A stretch of 64,000 nucleotides of DNA from Carboxylicivirga litoralis (GCF_025499605.1 NZ_JAFMVC010000005.1:1-64000); one strand, 5' to 3'; counted from the stretch's first letter, positions 47,607 through 57,667 are shown. Notes: generated by a model not told the origin, from the sequence alone. Numbers and translations: made by a program.

Positions 47607-48752
47607 TTAAAGAACTCTTTGTTTATTCCACCAAAGCAAAAAGCCGGTGATGGGTAGACTGGCGATAATTAGACTCACAATAAAGGCCAGTATTTTTCCA
47701 GGTAGTCCTAATATGGCGCCTGTATGAATATCATAGTTCATTTTATCCAGTTTATCGGCAAAACTGGCTTCCTCAAATCGATCCCCTTTCATACGCAATG
47801 GGGCCAATGTATAGCGGTCGTAAAAGTACTCGTTGTGCTTGTAGTACTTGCCTTTGATTAAACTTACCACTATCTCAATGGGTTCATCCTCTTCATGTAT
47901 GGATGGGTTTATAAATATCCGCTGAGGATTGTGTTCCTGCGACATGGTGAGAAAAAAGGCCTGGTCGATAGCCGCTATACTATCTCTGTTGGTGCGGCTG
48001 GCCTGGCTGATATCGGAGTGCGGGTGTTCGTGTAAGGGTTTTGTTTCGCCACCTGAACTGAGATAGTAAAACGCATTGCCAAACCAATCAAAACTCCAGA
48101 CTAAGCCGGTGATGGCAAGCACACATCCAAATAACAGGATATAAAAGCCTAGCACATTATGCAGATCGAGTAACAGGCGTTTACTATTGCTGGTGCGTTT
48201 GATGCTTAACGAGCGTTTCAGATGCTGTTTATTCCACTTTCGGGGCCACCACAATATTAATCCGCTCAATGAAATAAGCAGAAACAGCAACACACCAATG
48301 CCCACCACTTTTCCACCAATTTTTTCGGGTAGCCAAAGGTGCCGGTGCCCATCTTCAATAAAATGAAAAAAGTCAAACTGGCCTTCTCCTAGTACGTTTT
48401 GTCGTTTAATAAAGGTACCCGTATACGGATTCATAAATACCACCTCAAATGCTATTTTTCCGACTTGTTGCGATATAAAACCAACGGCTGCTGCGCCTTC
48501 CTTGTCTTCATAGGTTAAACCAGTAGGCTCCAGGTGAGGCACATATTTTCTGGCGGTATCAATCAAACAGCTGGGTGGCACAAAAGCACTGTCTTGCGCC
48601 TCAACAAAGCGCCAGGGTTCCAGGGTGTCTTTAATTTCCTGGTGGAACACATAAACAGCACCGGTAAGCGCTACAATAAACACAACGAGGCCGGATAGAA
48701 GTCCCAGCCATAAATGCAGCCAGTGGTTTATTCGTTTGAAGATAGAAGGCAT
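47607..48752 (-). CDS. xusC: PepSY-type inner-membrane protein, XusC-like
   Basis: 381-residue protein with four or five membrane segments (LWLGLLSGLVVFIVALTGAV near the N-terminus, VVGIGVLLFLLISLSGLILWW, GFYILLFGCVLAITGLVW, ILAFIVSLIIASLPITGFLLWW) and a large periplasmic PepSY-like part. Conserved His residues lie next to helices (HLWLGLLSG, HRHLW, DLHNVLGFY), as in PepSY membrane proteins linked to siderophore iron reduction. Third gene of a TonB receptor-DUF4374-PepSY operon, the order of XusABC. Likely role: release of iron from ferric siderophore. Confidence 0.82.
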   Translation of the reverse strand: MPSIFKRINHWLHLWLGLLSGLVVFIVALTGAVYVFHQEIKDTLEPWRFVEAQDSAFVPPSCLIDTARKYVPHLEPTGLTYEDKEGAAAVGFISQQVGKIAFEVVFMNPYTGTFIKRQNVLGEGQFDFFHFIEDGHRHLWLPEKIGGKVVGIGVLLFLLISLSGLILWWPRKWNKQHLKRSLSIKRTSNSKRLLLDLHNVLGFYILLFGCVLAITGLVWSFDWFGNAFYYLSSGGETKPLHEHPHSDISQASRTNRDSIAAIDQAFFLTMSQEHNPQRIFINPSIHEEDEPIEIVVSLIKGKYYKHNEYFYDRYTLAPLRMKGDRFEEASFADKLDKMNYDIHTGAILGLPGKILAFIVSLIIASLPITGFLLWWNKQRVL

Positions 48753-48790
48753 ATAGTAGTTTAAATGTAATTAATAAGGAGGTAAGAACG

Positions 48791-48827
48791 ATGCAGGCTC
48801 CTCCCAGCTTGCCAGGTGAGCCTGCAT
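48791..48827 (-). repeat. Intercistronic hairpin between xusB-like and xusC-like genes
   Basis: ATGCAGGCTC (48791-48800) and GAGCCTGCAT (48818-48827) are perfect 10-bp arms with a 17-base loop. No T run. It could lower or stabilise the mRNA of the last gene relative to the first two. Confidence 0.6.
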
Positions 48828-48844
48828 ATGGTATTTACTGTTCG

Positions 48845-50065
48845 TTATAGCTGATAAATTCCGGCCACAAAGTTGGCTTCAATCTCAGCTCCTTTTACAG
48901 CTGTGTATGAGTTGGTGTTTATCTGATAAATAAAAATACCGTCTTCTTCAGGTACCGACAAGTAGATGTTTTTGCCATCGATAATGGAAACAGCTGCCAG
49001 TTTACGGCCAATACCCGAATGCACAGGGATACCATCAATGTATTGGATCGATTCGTCATGTAAATCCATAATGGCTGTTTTCAAGGGGCTGTCAGACCAG
49101 GCAGCTTGTTCGCTGCGGGCGGCTGTGTTTATCTCTGTTAGCACTTTTCCATCGCCAAGGTATACCAGGTGAGCGGTATTTTGGCCACCAGTGATGTCCT
49201 CGATATCGAAAAAGAAATCAGCATCAAATTCAGTTTCACCACTGTTGATTCGGAGTATACCAGATGGTTTGGTCGACTGGCTAAAACCATTGGCCGGGTT
49301 GGAGTGCGATAGGGCATACACATCGCCGCTTTCATCTTTTATTAAACCAGCCATGGTTCCAAAACCACCAATAGGTCCTACCCGCGTATCTTCAATCACT
49401 TTTACAAAATCCAGTTCGGGATAGTTAAAAACAGCTATTTCTGCTTTGTCGGTCGATGGTGTGCCAAAGGTATTTGGGTCGCTAATGTAGAAGCTGACAA
49501 ACAAATAGTTGCCACTTACCACCATGCCCGAATAAGCAGGTGCTACCTCACTGCTAATACTGGCAATGGGGGTGTCGGCTGTTTTGCTAACGCTTAATGA
49601 CGCGCTATTGATAAGGTGAAGACGCACAATGTCAGATGAAGATGACATTTCGATGGCCACCACATTGCTGTTATCACCTTTCACAACATCTTGTATGCTA
49701 TTGTTGAAGGTGGTAAAGCTACCAGTTTCAGTCAGGTTACCTTCCGAATCTTTCTCAATAACATATAGGCTAGTGGCTCCTAAACCACCGGCACAGTATA
49801 TTTTGTCATCAATTTTATTGTAGGAGAAATAGCCCATCTGCAACATGTCATCGCCAATAAACGATAAGGATTCATTCATTAAATCTTCAAAAGCCACCGT
49901 ATAATAGGAGTTGTTAAAGTTTTCACCGTTGATGCCGCCGGTAATAATAAAATCGCCTTTTGATTTAGCGGGGCTATCATCGTCGCTACAGGCCGATACA
50001 AGTGCTACAATGCTTAAAGCCATCAGAAGCTGAAGCATTTTTGTTTTAATATTAAAAAGTTTCAT
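48845..50065 (-). CDS. xusB: DUF4374 lipoprotein, XusB-like siderophore-binding protein
   Basis: 406-residue lipoprotein (lipobox VALVSAC) of the DUF4374 family, a predicted beta-propeller. XusB of Bacteroides thetaiotaomicron belongs to this family and captures ferric enterobactin at the cell surface. Repeated strands such as GDFIITGGINGE and YAIYQDK-like turns are seen; no enzyme motif. Lies between a TonB receptor (30 bases upstream) and a PepSY gene (92 bases downstream), which is the main support for the assignment. Ligand in this organism is unknown. Confidence 0.82.
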   Translation of the reverse strand: MKLFNIKTKMLQLLMALSIVALVSACSDDDSPAKSKGDFIITGGINGENFNNSYYTVAFEDLMNESLSFIGDDMLQMGYFSYNKIDDKIYCAGGLGATSLYVIEKDSEGNLTETGSFTTFNNSIQDVVKGDNSNVVAIEMSSSSDIVRLHLINSASLSVSKTADTPIASISSEVAPAYSGMVVSGNYLFVSFYISDPNTFGTPSTDKAEIAVFNYPELDFVKVIEDTRVGPIGGFGTMAGLIKDESGDVYALSHSNPANGFSQSTKPSGILRINSGETEFDADFFFDIEDITGGQNTAHLVYLGDGKVLTEINTAARSEQAAWSDSPLKTAIMDLHDESIQYIDGIPVHSGIGRKLAAVSIIDGKNIYLSVPEEDGIFIYQINTNSYTAVKGAEIEANFVAGIYQL

Positions 50066-50095
50066 GTGTAATTATTTATAGTTAATTAATTGCTG

Positions 50096-52486
50096 TTACA
50101 AATTGTACCTCAGTTTGATAGCAAATGAACGTCCGGGCTTTTGCAGGTAATACTTGTCGTAAAGCCGCGCATCCATCAGGTTACGGCATTCGGCCGATAT
50201 GTTGTAACGCCCATCGCCAAAAGCATAAGCCAGCATAATGTCGTGTGAGGTTTGCCGGGGTATGATATACTTTGGATTTTTGGACCACGACAGGTAATAG
50301 TTCTCCACGAAGTTGAAGTAGTAATTCAGACTTAGGGTACTGCCGGGCTGACCCACGTTTTTAAGGTTGAATCCGGCGTTGGCGCTGCCAAACAAATACG
50401 GGATGTTGGGAACCCGGTACTGGTAATGAAAATTCTTTTTCCACCCACCACCGGTATAGGAGTTGTCGTAAACAAATTCAGCCTGATCGGTAATGTCCTG
50501 AAACGTGAGGTTAGCGCCCAGGTTAAAAATATCCTTAAACTGGTATTGAATATTGGTTTCCATTCCCAGGGTGCGGGTCTGGTTCAGGTTATCGTAATAG
50601 GTAACCGGACTGGCGATTTGTACAACGGTATAAATTAAATCTTTGGCTTCGCGATAAACAAATGTGCCACCTAGGTTGATGAAGTGTTGTGCGCCTGCCT
50701 TAAAGCGATAGTCGGCACCCAGGTTGAGGTTGTCGCTTTGTTCAGGTCCTAAATCAGGGTTGGGTTCAATAAACAGGCCATCACCAAATAGCTCAAGCGG
50801 TGTAGGCATGCGATAGGTATGTTCGTACGATAGTTTTACTTGTAATTTGGGCAACACAAAGTACGATGACGCGATGCCATAGCCCATATTGGTGCGGCTG
50901 GTGGTAACGGCTTCGGTTCGTTGCGTATCTAAACCAAAATCGAAGAGTTTCGATGTTTCGGCATGTAAACTAAAGAGTTTGGCAAAAACAGTGGTGCTCC
51001 ACTGGTCGTTAGCATCTAATTTGTATGCCAGGCCCGTCACATGCTTATTCATTGAGCGCTGAAATTGATTGGGCAGATAATCGGGGTTCTCCTTATCAAA
51101 AGAGGCCCTATCGAAATAATTAAAGGCATAATTAAGCGCCAGGGTGTGTTTAGTACCAATGGCGTAATTGGTGTTAAACTGGCTCAGAAATTCGTGGTCA
51201 TCAAGGGTGGTGTTGGTTCGGGCATTTTCACCATCGTTACTGCCTTCGGTTTTAAAGGCCTCGCCCAGCCAGTTGTAGCGTATGCCCCTTAAAGTGTCAA
51301 TCACCTGCGACTGGTTTATATTGACAGCGCTATAAAGGCTTATATCCAATCCATCAGTGAACAAATCTTTTTTGCTATACCTAAATATTGGGATAAGCGA
51401 TTGACTGTTTTGAACGATGCCTCCGTAAACGGTGGCCATGGTGGCTCCATGTTGCACCTGATTATCATTGGCCGTTGCAATTAATCCAACAAACAGATTG
51501 TCGGCGTATTTTTTATTGCTTATACCGGCTTCAAGCTTAAGGGTGGCCGATTGGTACCGGTCGTGGAAGCGCTCTACATTAGCAGTGTCAACAATCACAT
51601 TGTTGCTGTTGGTAATTGGCACCCAAACTTTATAGTTATTGTCGGAGTAGTTTAGAAAAGCATTGCCCCTTAGGGTGAAACCATTCTTTGGGTTGGTTCG
51701 TGAAAAATTGAGCGATGCTTTATGCGTGTTAAAAGAACCATATGAATAGGATAGATCCAGAAAATCCTTTTGTTTATTGGTGATGATATTGACCGCTCCG
51801 CCTAAGGCATCGGTGCCCAGCCAAACCGGCACAACACCTTTGTAAACATCAATCCGCTCAATCATATTAACCGGTATATCGCCCATATTCAGTGAAGAAC
51901 CGAAGTTATCCATGGGTAAGCCGTCCATGAAAAATTTGATTTGGTCGCCCGAGAATCCATTGATGGTAAAGTTCAGGTTTGAGCCAAGTCCACCTTCTTC
52001 GGTGATGCGCACGCCCGGCACCTTATTTAAAACCTGCTGTGCTGTAGCTGTGCTGTTAAACAGGTCTTTAGTGGAAACGGATGTTACCGAATAGGCCTGC
52101 TCATTGACTTGCGAAGCCACCGATTTGCCAACAACTTCAATGTCATCGATGGCATAACTTTTCTCGGTTAACGAAATATTATATTGTTTGGGGCTGTCGG
52201 CATTAACTTCTATGGGTAAGGTATAGGTTTGAAATCCTAAGGCGCTAATCATTAATGTGTAACGGCCGGCGGGGATATCTTTAAGCTGGTAATAACCATT
52301 GGCATTAGAGATGGTGCCCTGTTGAGTTTGTTCAATAACAACGTTAACACCAGGAATACTGAATTCTTCCGATGATTGTACTATGCCACTAATTGTATAT
52401 AGCTGTTGGCAAACGGCTGAAGTTGAAAGCATAACAAATACAGCTAATGCAATGCTTAGTTTCCAATCACTTTTCTTACTGTTCAA
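50096..52486 (-). CDS. xusA: TonB-dependent receptor, XusA-like
   Basis: 796-residue outer-membrane receptor: signal peptide (near SAVCQQ), CarboxypepD_reg-like domain (GIVQSSEEFSIPGVNVVIE), plug (QQVLNKVPGVRITEEGG, GTDALGGAVNII) and 22-strand barrel ending in FAIKLRYNL. It is shorter than SusC and has no SusD partner; the DUF4374 and PepSY neighbours make ferric siderophore uptake likely. The start appears to be TTG at 52486: an in-frame stop lies about 35 bases upstream with no ATG between, and the first internal Met (19) falls within the signal peptide core. Confidence 0.85.
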   Translation of the reverse strand: MNSKKSDWKLSIALAVFVMLSTSAVCQQLYTISGIVQSSEEFSIPGVNVVIEQTQQGTISNANGYYQLKDIPAGRYTLMISALGFQTYTLPIEVNADSPKQYNISLTEKSYAIDDIEVVGKSVASQVNEQAYSVTSVSTKDLFNSTATAQQVLNKVPGVRITEEGGLGSNLNFTINGFSGDQIKFFMDGLPMDNFGSSLNMGDIPVNMIERIDVYKGVVPVWLGTDALGGAVNIITNKQKDFLDLSYSYGSFNTHKASLNFSRTNPKNGFTLRGNAFLNYSDNNYKVWVPITNSNNVIVDTANVERFHDRYQSATLKLEAGISNKKYADNLFVGLIATANDNQVQHGATMATVYGGIVQNSQSLIPIFRYSKKDLFTDGLDISLYSAVNINQSQVIDTLRGIRYNWLGEAFKTEGSNDGENARTNTTLDDHEFLSQFNTNYAIGTKHTLALNYAFNYFDRASFDKENPDYLPNQFQRSMNKHVTGLAYKLDANDQWSTTVFAKLFSLHAETSKLFDFGLDTQRTEAVTTSRTNMGYGIASSYFVLPKLQVKLSYEHTYRMPTPLELFGDGLFIEPNPDLGPEQSDNLNLGADYRFKAGAQHFINLGGTFVYREAKDLIYTVVQIASPVTYYDNLNQTRTLGMETNIQYQFKDIFNLGANLTFQDITDQAEFVYDNSYTGGGWKKNFHYQYRVPNIPYLFGSANAGFNLKNVGQPGSTLSLNYYFNFVENYYLSWSKNPKYIIPRQTSHDIMLAYAFGDGRYNISAECRNLMDARLYDKYYLQKPGRSFAIKLRYNL

Positions 52487-52760
52487 TTGTTTCTTTTTTT
52501 GAGGTTGTTTTGCGGTTGGTCATATTGTAGCAATAACACCAACAGTGCAAAACTATACCTGGCATCAAAACCTAACAATCCCTATTAATGGTGAAAATGA
52601 TTTCAACTTTTTGCTTTAACCTTTTATAGATAGTACAGAGTGTTAAAACCACAATTTTGTTGCTCAATTGAATTTTGGTTAGAAGATTGGAATGATGTGT
52701 ATCTCTAAAAGATATTTATCTTTAGCCACTAATTACGGTTTTATTATTTCGAGCGATCAA
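52487..52760. other. Divergent regulatory region between xusA-like and susR
   Basis: 274 bases between two divergent genes. It must hold promoters for the iron operon and for susR. I found no convincing Fur box or promoter consensus; a weak palindromic piece TGAAAATGATTTCA lies near 52600. Confidence 0.6.
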
Positions 52761-54437
52761 ATGAAAAGTATTCGGGTTAAAAGGTTATTGGTGGTTACTT
52801 GTTTTGTTATATTAAAACTCTTAATTGTTGATAATGGCGGCTTTGCTAATAATTTGACACAACTTGACTCTTTACTGGTTGAAATAGATGAAGCCATTAA
52901 TAGTCAGGCTAAAATCATTAAGCAAAAAGAAGACTTTATTCGTAAAATAAAAGCTCAACTGGGCTATACTAACCTTCCGCAAGAAACAAGGTACATATTA
53001 TACAAACAATTAACCGATGAATATATTACGTATCAGGCTGATTCATCACTTAAATATGCCCGATTGCGAACGGAAGCCGCTGCCACAACCGGAAACGAGG
53101 AATGGATAACAGATAGTCGTATTCATATGGCGTTGGTACAGGCTAAATCAGGCTTTTTTCAGGCAGCCATTGATACCCTTAAAAAGATGGATATCTCGGA
53201 ATTGAATGAAAATCAGCGGATGGATTATTACATTGCTTACTCCGATACTTATGTTTATTGGATGGAGTTTAGTGAAGGAATGGATATTTCTGATTTGGTT
53301 GTTCGAAGAAGTCAGGTACAAGACTCACTTATCAATATACTCCAGCCAGGTTCATATGAATATGCTGTTCATAAAGGAACCAAAAACATAGAAGCAGGTA
53401 ATTATGAGGAAGCAAAAAACTTGCTTTTGTCAGCATACCCTAAGCTAACGCATGATACCCGTCAATATGCCGTTCTGACTTCATTGTTGGCTTATTTGTT
53501 TGAGCAACAGGGAAATGTTCAAGAGCGTAAAGTGTACCTGGCACTCTCGGCTTTGGCCGATATAGAAAGTGGTATTATGGAAAATACTTCGCTTCGAACT
53601 TTAGCACTGCTGTTGTATAAAGATGGTGATTTACAGCGCGCCAATAGTTATATCAAGAAGTGTTTGGATGATGCAAACTTTTTTAATGCGCGGCTCAGAA
53701 ACCTGCAAACATCACGGATTCTACCGATTATCGATAAAGCCTATCAGGAATATAAGGTGGCACAAGAAAAGAAGTTATCGAATTTATTGCATATTATCAG
53801 CATGTTGCTCGTGTTGTTGGTGTTGGTAGTTGTGTTTGTGATTCGGCAAATGTTTAAGCTCTCCAAAGCTCAAAAAAGCATTCTGCTCATCAATAATCAG
53901 TTGAGTGAGTTAAATGTCAACTTAAAGCAGGCTAATATTCAGCAGATTGAAACGAATAAATCATTGGCCGATGCCAATTATATTAAAGAACAGTTCATTA
54001 GTAACTTCCTGGAAATATGCACCGAGTATATTGATAAGCTGGAAAAATTGAAGTCGTCGATTCGGATGAAGATAAAAGCGGGGCAGGTGCATGATGTATT
54101 GCGTATGACCGACTCACCTTCAGATACGGCTGAAGAGCTTAAGGAGTTGTATGAAAACTTCGATCGTGCGTTTCTAAATATCTATCCCAACTTTATTGAA
54201 GAGTTCAATAAACTCCTTAAGAACGATAAACGATATAAAGAACCTGAAGATGGTTCCTTAAACCAGGAGCTGCGTATTTTTGCCCTCATTCGATTAGGAA
54301 TTACTGACAATAACCAGATGGCGACGTTTTTGCATTATACACTCCGAACCATTTATAATTATCGTAGCAAGGTTAAATCAAAAGCGACACATCCCGATGA
54401 TAATTTTGAAGAACAGGTGAAACAACTTTGCTCATAA
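52761..54437 (+). CDS. susR: SusR-type starch regulator
   Basis: About 558-residue membrane-bound regulator of the SusR/DUF6377 type, which activates sus genes in response to maltose or longer glucans. ATG at 52761 gives an N-terminal membrane anchor (MKSIRVKRLLVVTCF); the ATG at 52692 is possible but adds 23 residues of no clear function. TPR-like periplasmic helices (about 30-330), one membrane helix about 343-365, a coiled coil (about 375-410), and a C-terminal HTH (about 505-545, LGITDNNQMATFLHYTLRTI). Directly upstream of susC on the same strand, as in Bacteroides. Confidence 0.9.
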   Translation: MKSIRVKRLLVVTCFVILKLLIVDNGGFANNLTQLDSLLVEIDEAINSQAKIIKQKEDFIRKIKAQLGYTNLPQETRYILYKQLTDEYITYQADSSLKYARLRTEAAATTGNEEWITDSRIHMALVQAKSGFFQAAIDTLKKMDISELNENQRMDYYIAYSDTYVYWMEFSEGMDISDLVVRRSQVQDSLINILQPGSYEYAVHKGTKNIEAGNYEEAKNLLLSAYPKLTHDTRQYAVLTSLLAYLFEQQGNVQERKVYLALSALADIESGIMENTSLRTLALLLYKDGDLQRANSYIKKCLDDANFFNARLRNLQTSRILPIIDKAYQEYKVAQEKKLSNLLHIISMLLVLLVLVVVFVIRQMFKLSKAQKSILLINNQLSELNVNLKQANIQQIETNKSLADANYIKEQFISNFLEICTEYIDKLEKLKSSIRMKIKAGQVHDVLRMTDSPSDTAEELKELYENFDRAFLNIYPNFIEEFNKLLKNDKRYKEPEDGSLNQELRIFALIRLGITDNNQMATFLHYTLRTIYNYRSKVKSKATHPDDNFEEQVKQLCS

Positions 54438-54441
54438 ATTA

Positions 54442-54462
54442 ACCTCATTTTTACCTCATTTT
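54442..54462 (+). promoter_or_regulatory. Tandem ACCTCATTTT repeat, possible operator
   Basis: ACCTCATTTT occurs at 54442-54451 and again at 54453-54462, spaced 11 bases start to start, about one turn of DNA. It lies upstream of a candidate susC promoter and right after susR, so it may be a SusR site. Inference only. Confidence 0.35.
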
Positions 54463-54562
54463 CATTTGATTCTTCTCCTTTTAGCAATTACATTATTTAC
54501 CTAAGTGTAATCGCCTATAATCTTTAATCACTTAATATACAGTAATATAGGTAGTTGTGTCC

Positions 54563-54593
54563 CTTGCAAAAAGTTACTTCGTACTTACTTTTT
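54563..54593 (+). promoter_or_regulatory. Candidate susC promoter
   Basis: CTTG (54563-54566), 19 bases, then TACTTTTT (54586-54593): 3 of 4 and 7 of 8 matches to the defined bases of the Bacteroides consensus TTTG/TAnnTTTG with correct spacing. Transcription would start near 54600, about 70 bases before the susC ATG. Confidence 0.45.
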
Positions 54594-54667
54594 CTAGTTC
54601 TTGGTCGGTGCTTTCATTTTTTTTGTTCTCGCTTTTTGAAGCATATGAATAATCTAAAATTCAAGAC

Positions 54668-57667
54668 ATGAAAAATCGGATGAAAATGAATGGGAAGAGT
54701 ATATTCCTTCTGTTGGGATTATTGTTCTTTCTGGTAGCTAATGTCTGGGCTCAACCACACTCTGTTATTGGTTCTGTTCACGACAACTTTGGGGAGCCCA
54801 TTATTGGGGCTAATATTACAGTTAAAGATACCTATAATGGTGCAGTAACTGATGTTAATGGTAATTTTCATATTTCTAATGTGACTGAAGGTGCCACTTT
54901 GGTCTTTTCGTTTATCGGCTTTGTTGCTCAAGAGATTGTATACACAGGTCAGCAGCAACTGGATGTAGTTCTTGTTGAGGACGTTGAGAAATTAAATGAG
55001 GTGGTGGTGATTGGCTATGGTTCGGTTAAAAAGGATGACCTGACCGGTTCTGTAGCTGTTGTAAAACCTGATTTGGGCGGACGAGGCATGGCGCCTAACC
55101 CACAGGATGTGCTGGCTGGTAAAATCCCTGGTGTACAGGTAGTAACAAGCGGTGGTTCGCCAAGTGGAGGTGCTACTATCCGCATTCGCGGAGGCTCATC
55201 GCTTTCTGCCAATAATGATCCATTAATTGTGGTCGATGGTATTCCTTTAAATGGTGGCCCCGGAGGTGTGGGTAACATGCTAAGTTCCATTAATCCTTCT
55301 GATATCGAATCGTTCACTGTATTGAAAGATGCTTCAGCCACTGCTATTTATGGTTCGCGGGCTTCGAACGGTGTCATCATGATTACCACCCGTAAAGGAA
55401 CAGGTAATGATTTACAGATAAGCTATGATGGTAATGTATCAATCAGTGAGCGTAAAAAAGGAATTGATGTGCTAAGTGGCGATGAGTTTCGCTCATTTAT
55501 AACGGAAACATTTGCTGGTTTATCAAATGAAGCAGAAGTAGTTGGTAAACTGGGAACGTATAATACCGATTGGCAGGATGAAATATTTCGTACTGGCATC
55601 AACACTGAGCATAACCTGAGTTTTATGGGAAAGGTGCGTGAGGCTGTTCCTTACCGCGCTTCTTTGGGTTACACCAATATCAATGGCATTTTGAAAACGT
55701 CGAACATGGAGCGCTTCACCGGTAGTTTTGCATTGAATCCAAAGCTGTTGGATGATCACCTCACAATTAACCTGAACGGACGTGGTATGTACATCAGCAA
55801 CCGATTTGCCAATCAGGGTGCTATTGGTGCAGCTGTGAGCATGGATCCAACACAACCCGTATATGATGAAAATAGTCCGTATGGCGGCTACTGGTCGTGG
55901 GTGGGTAATGATGGCAAGGTGTTGAATGTGGCTACTAAAAACCCACTGTCGTTATTAGAAATGCGATATGATACGTCGGATGGCTATCAGCTGTTAGGAA
56001 ATGCGCAGTTCGATTATCAACTGCATTTTTTACCATCTGTCAATTTAAACCTGAATCTGGGGATGGATTACTCCAATACATCTGGTGAAAACCTGACACC
56101 ACATACCGCACCTGCCGAAGCCAATTCGGGTGGATATAAAAATAACTGGGACAACGAAAGAAGAAATTCTTTGCTCGATTTCTATGCCCAGTACAAAACC
56201 AAAATGAATTTTCTAGAGAGTGATCTCAATGTGATGGGTGGTTATTCGTGGCAACACTTCTGGTGGGAAAATACCAATCTAGCTGTTCGCACATCACCGG
56301 ATTTAGTTGATGTCGATGGTAATCCGGAAATTATTGAGGACAATGCACCATATGCTGAAGAGTATTACCTGGTGTCGTTCTTTGGAAGGATCAACTGGAA
56401 TATGTACAGCAAGTACTTGCTGACGTTTACCTTGCGTCAGGATGGTTCATCGCGCTTTAATACCGATAATCGTTGGGGAATTTTTCCATCTGTGGCATTT
56501 GCCTGGCGTATGAATCAGGAATCTTTTTTGAGTGATATAGATGTTCTTTCTAATTTAAAGCTGCGCTTAGGTTGGGGTGTTACCGGTCAACAGGATGTTG
56601 GCGGTGTTTATCCGGCCATCCGGGTGTATCAGAACAGCGTAGGAGAGGCAGCCAACTACTATCGCGGTGGACAGTGGACCGGCTTTATGAAACCCTTGTC
56701 ATACAATGCCGATCTTAAGTGGGAATCAACAACCACCTGGAATGCCGGCATCGATTATGGCTTTTTCAATAATCGTGTTAATGGTACGGTTGATGTGTAT
56801 TACCGCGAGACGGAAGATTTGTTTAATGCCGAGGTGAAAGTGGCAGCCGGTAGTAACTTTAGTGAATATGTGGTCGCCAATGTTGGTACGCTCGAAAACG
56901 TGGGAACAGAGTTCTCTATCAACGTGGTGCCTGTAGTGACGGACGATTGGAACTGGGAAGCCGGTTTTAACTTTGCATATAATAAGAATAAAATTACGGC
57001 GCTTACCCATAACGAAGGTTCGGCTCTGAATCGCTTTGGTAATACCGGTGGTGATGGTGGTTTTAACCTTTTGGCACATTCTGTCGGAAATCCGCATTCG
57101 ATGTATTACGTCTATGAGCAGATATACGACGAAAACAACAAACCTATTGAAGGCATGTATGTCGACCGCAATAACGATGGACAGATTAACGAGGAGGATT
57201 TGTATTTGTATCACAAATTTACACCCGATTGGACCATTGGTTTTAATACCAAGGTAGAGTGGAAAGAATGGGATTTGTCAATTGCTTCACATGGTAATTT
57301 TGGCAACTACAATTACAATGCAGTGGCAGCTAATAATGCCGAACTGGCGCCAGCCCGTGTGTATGCCAATGAATTCCTGAGTAACCGTCATAATTCGGCT
57401 TTCGATACTAATTTTCAATACAAGCGCGTGCTGTCCGATTACTATGTTCAGGATGCGTCGTTTTTCAGAATTGATAATATCACACTGGGGTATTCTTTTG
57501 ACAAGCTGATGGGTAAGAACCTGAAAGGACGTGTGTATACTTCGGTGCAAAATCCATTTGTTTTCACTGGGTATGAAGGGCTCGACCCTGAAGTGTTTGG
57601 CGGAGTGGATAACGATTTTTATCCGCGTCCTGTCACAACTATGCTTGGTTTAAGTCTTAACTTTTAA
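54668..57667 (+). CDS. susC: SusC-like TonB-dependent transporter (starch)
   Basis: 999-residue outer-membrane transporter for maltodextrins. Signal peptide (ends near VWAQ), CarboxypepD_reg-like domain (VHDNFGEPIIGANITVKD), TonB motif NEVVVIGYG, plug (KDDLTGSVAVVK, VLKDASATAIYGSRASNGV), and barrel with C-terminal MLGLSLNF. Starts the sus operon 230 bases after susR; susD begins 11 bases on. Substrate is inferred from SusR, starch-binding lipoproteins, GH13 and GH97 in the same run. Confidence 0.95.
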   Translation: MKNRMKMNGKSIFLLLGLLFFLVANVWAQPHSVIGSVHDNFGEPIIGANITVKDTYNGAVTDVNGNFHISNVTEGATLVFSFIGFVAQEIVYTGQQQLDVVLVEDVEKLNEVVVIGYGSVKKDDLTGSVAVVKPDLGGRGMAPNPQDVLAGKIPGVQVVTSGGSPSGGATIRIRGGSSLSANNDPLIVVDGIPLNGGPGGVGNMLSSINPSDIESFTVLKDASATAIYGSRASNGVIMITTRKGTGNDLQISYDGNVSISERKKGIDVLSGDEFRSFITETFAGLSNEAEVVGKLGTYNTDWQDEIFRTGINTEHNLSFMGKVREAVPYRASLGYTNINGILKTSNMERFTGSFALNPKLLDDHLTINLNGRGMYISNRFANQGAIGAAVSMDPTQPVYDENSPYGGYWSWVGNDGKVLNVATKNPLSLLEMRYDTSDGYQLLGNAQFDYQLHFLPSVNLNLNLGMDYSNTSGENLTPHTAPAEANSGGYKNNWDNERRNSLLDFYAQYKTKMNFLESDLNVMGGYSWQHFWWENTNLAVRTSPDLVDVDGNPEIIEDNAPYAEEYYLVSFFGRINWNMYSKYLLTFTLRQDGSSRFNTDNRWGIFPSVAFAWRMNQESFLSDIDVLSNLKLRLGWGVTGQQDVGGVYPAIRVYQNSVGEAANYYRGGQWTGFMKPLSYNADLKWESTTTWNAGIDYGFFNNRVNGTVDVYYRETEDLFNAEVKVAAGSNFSEYVVANVGTLENVGTEFSINVVPVVTDDWNWEAGFNFAYNKNKITALTHNEGSALNRFGNTGGDGGFNLLAHSVGNPHSMYYVYEQIYDENNKPIEGMYVDRNNDGQINEEDLYLYHKFTPDWTIGFNTKVEWKEWDLSIASHGNFGNYNYNAVAANNAELAPARVYANEFLSNRHNSAFDTNFQYKRVLSDYYVQDASFFRIDNITLGYSFDKLMGKNLKGRVYTSVQNPFVFTGYEGLDPEVFGGVDNDFYPRPVTTMLGLSLNF

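Noticed and set aside
52590-52620. Possible Fur box (TGAAAATGATTTCA) in front of the iron operon
   Set aside because: Only a weak palindrome with poor match to the 19-base Fur consensus; not strong enough to report as a site.
56726-57214. 162-codon open frame on the - strand inside susC
   Set aside because: It lies wholly within a strongly supported SusC gene, has no recognisable start context and no family signs; likely a chance antisense frame.
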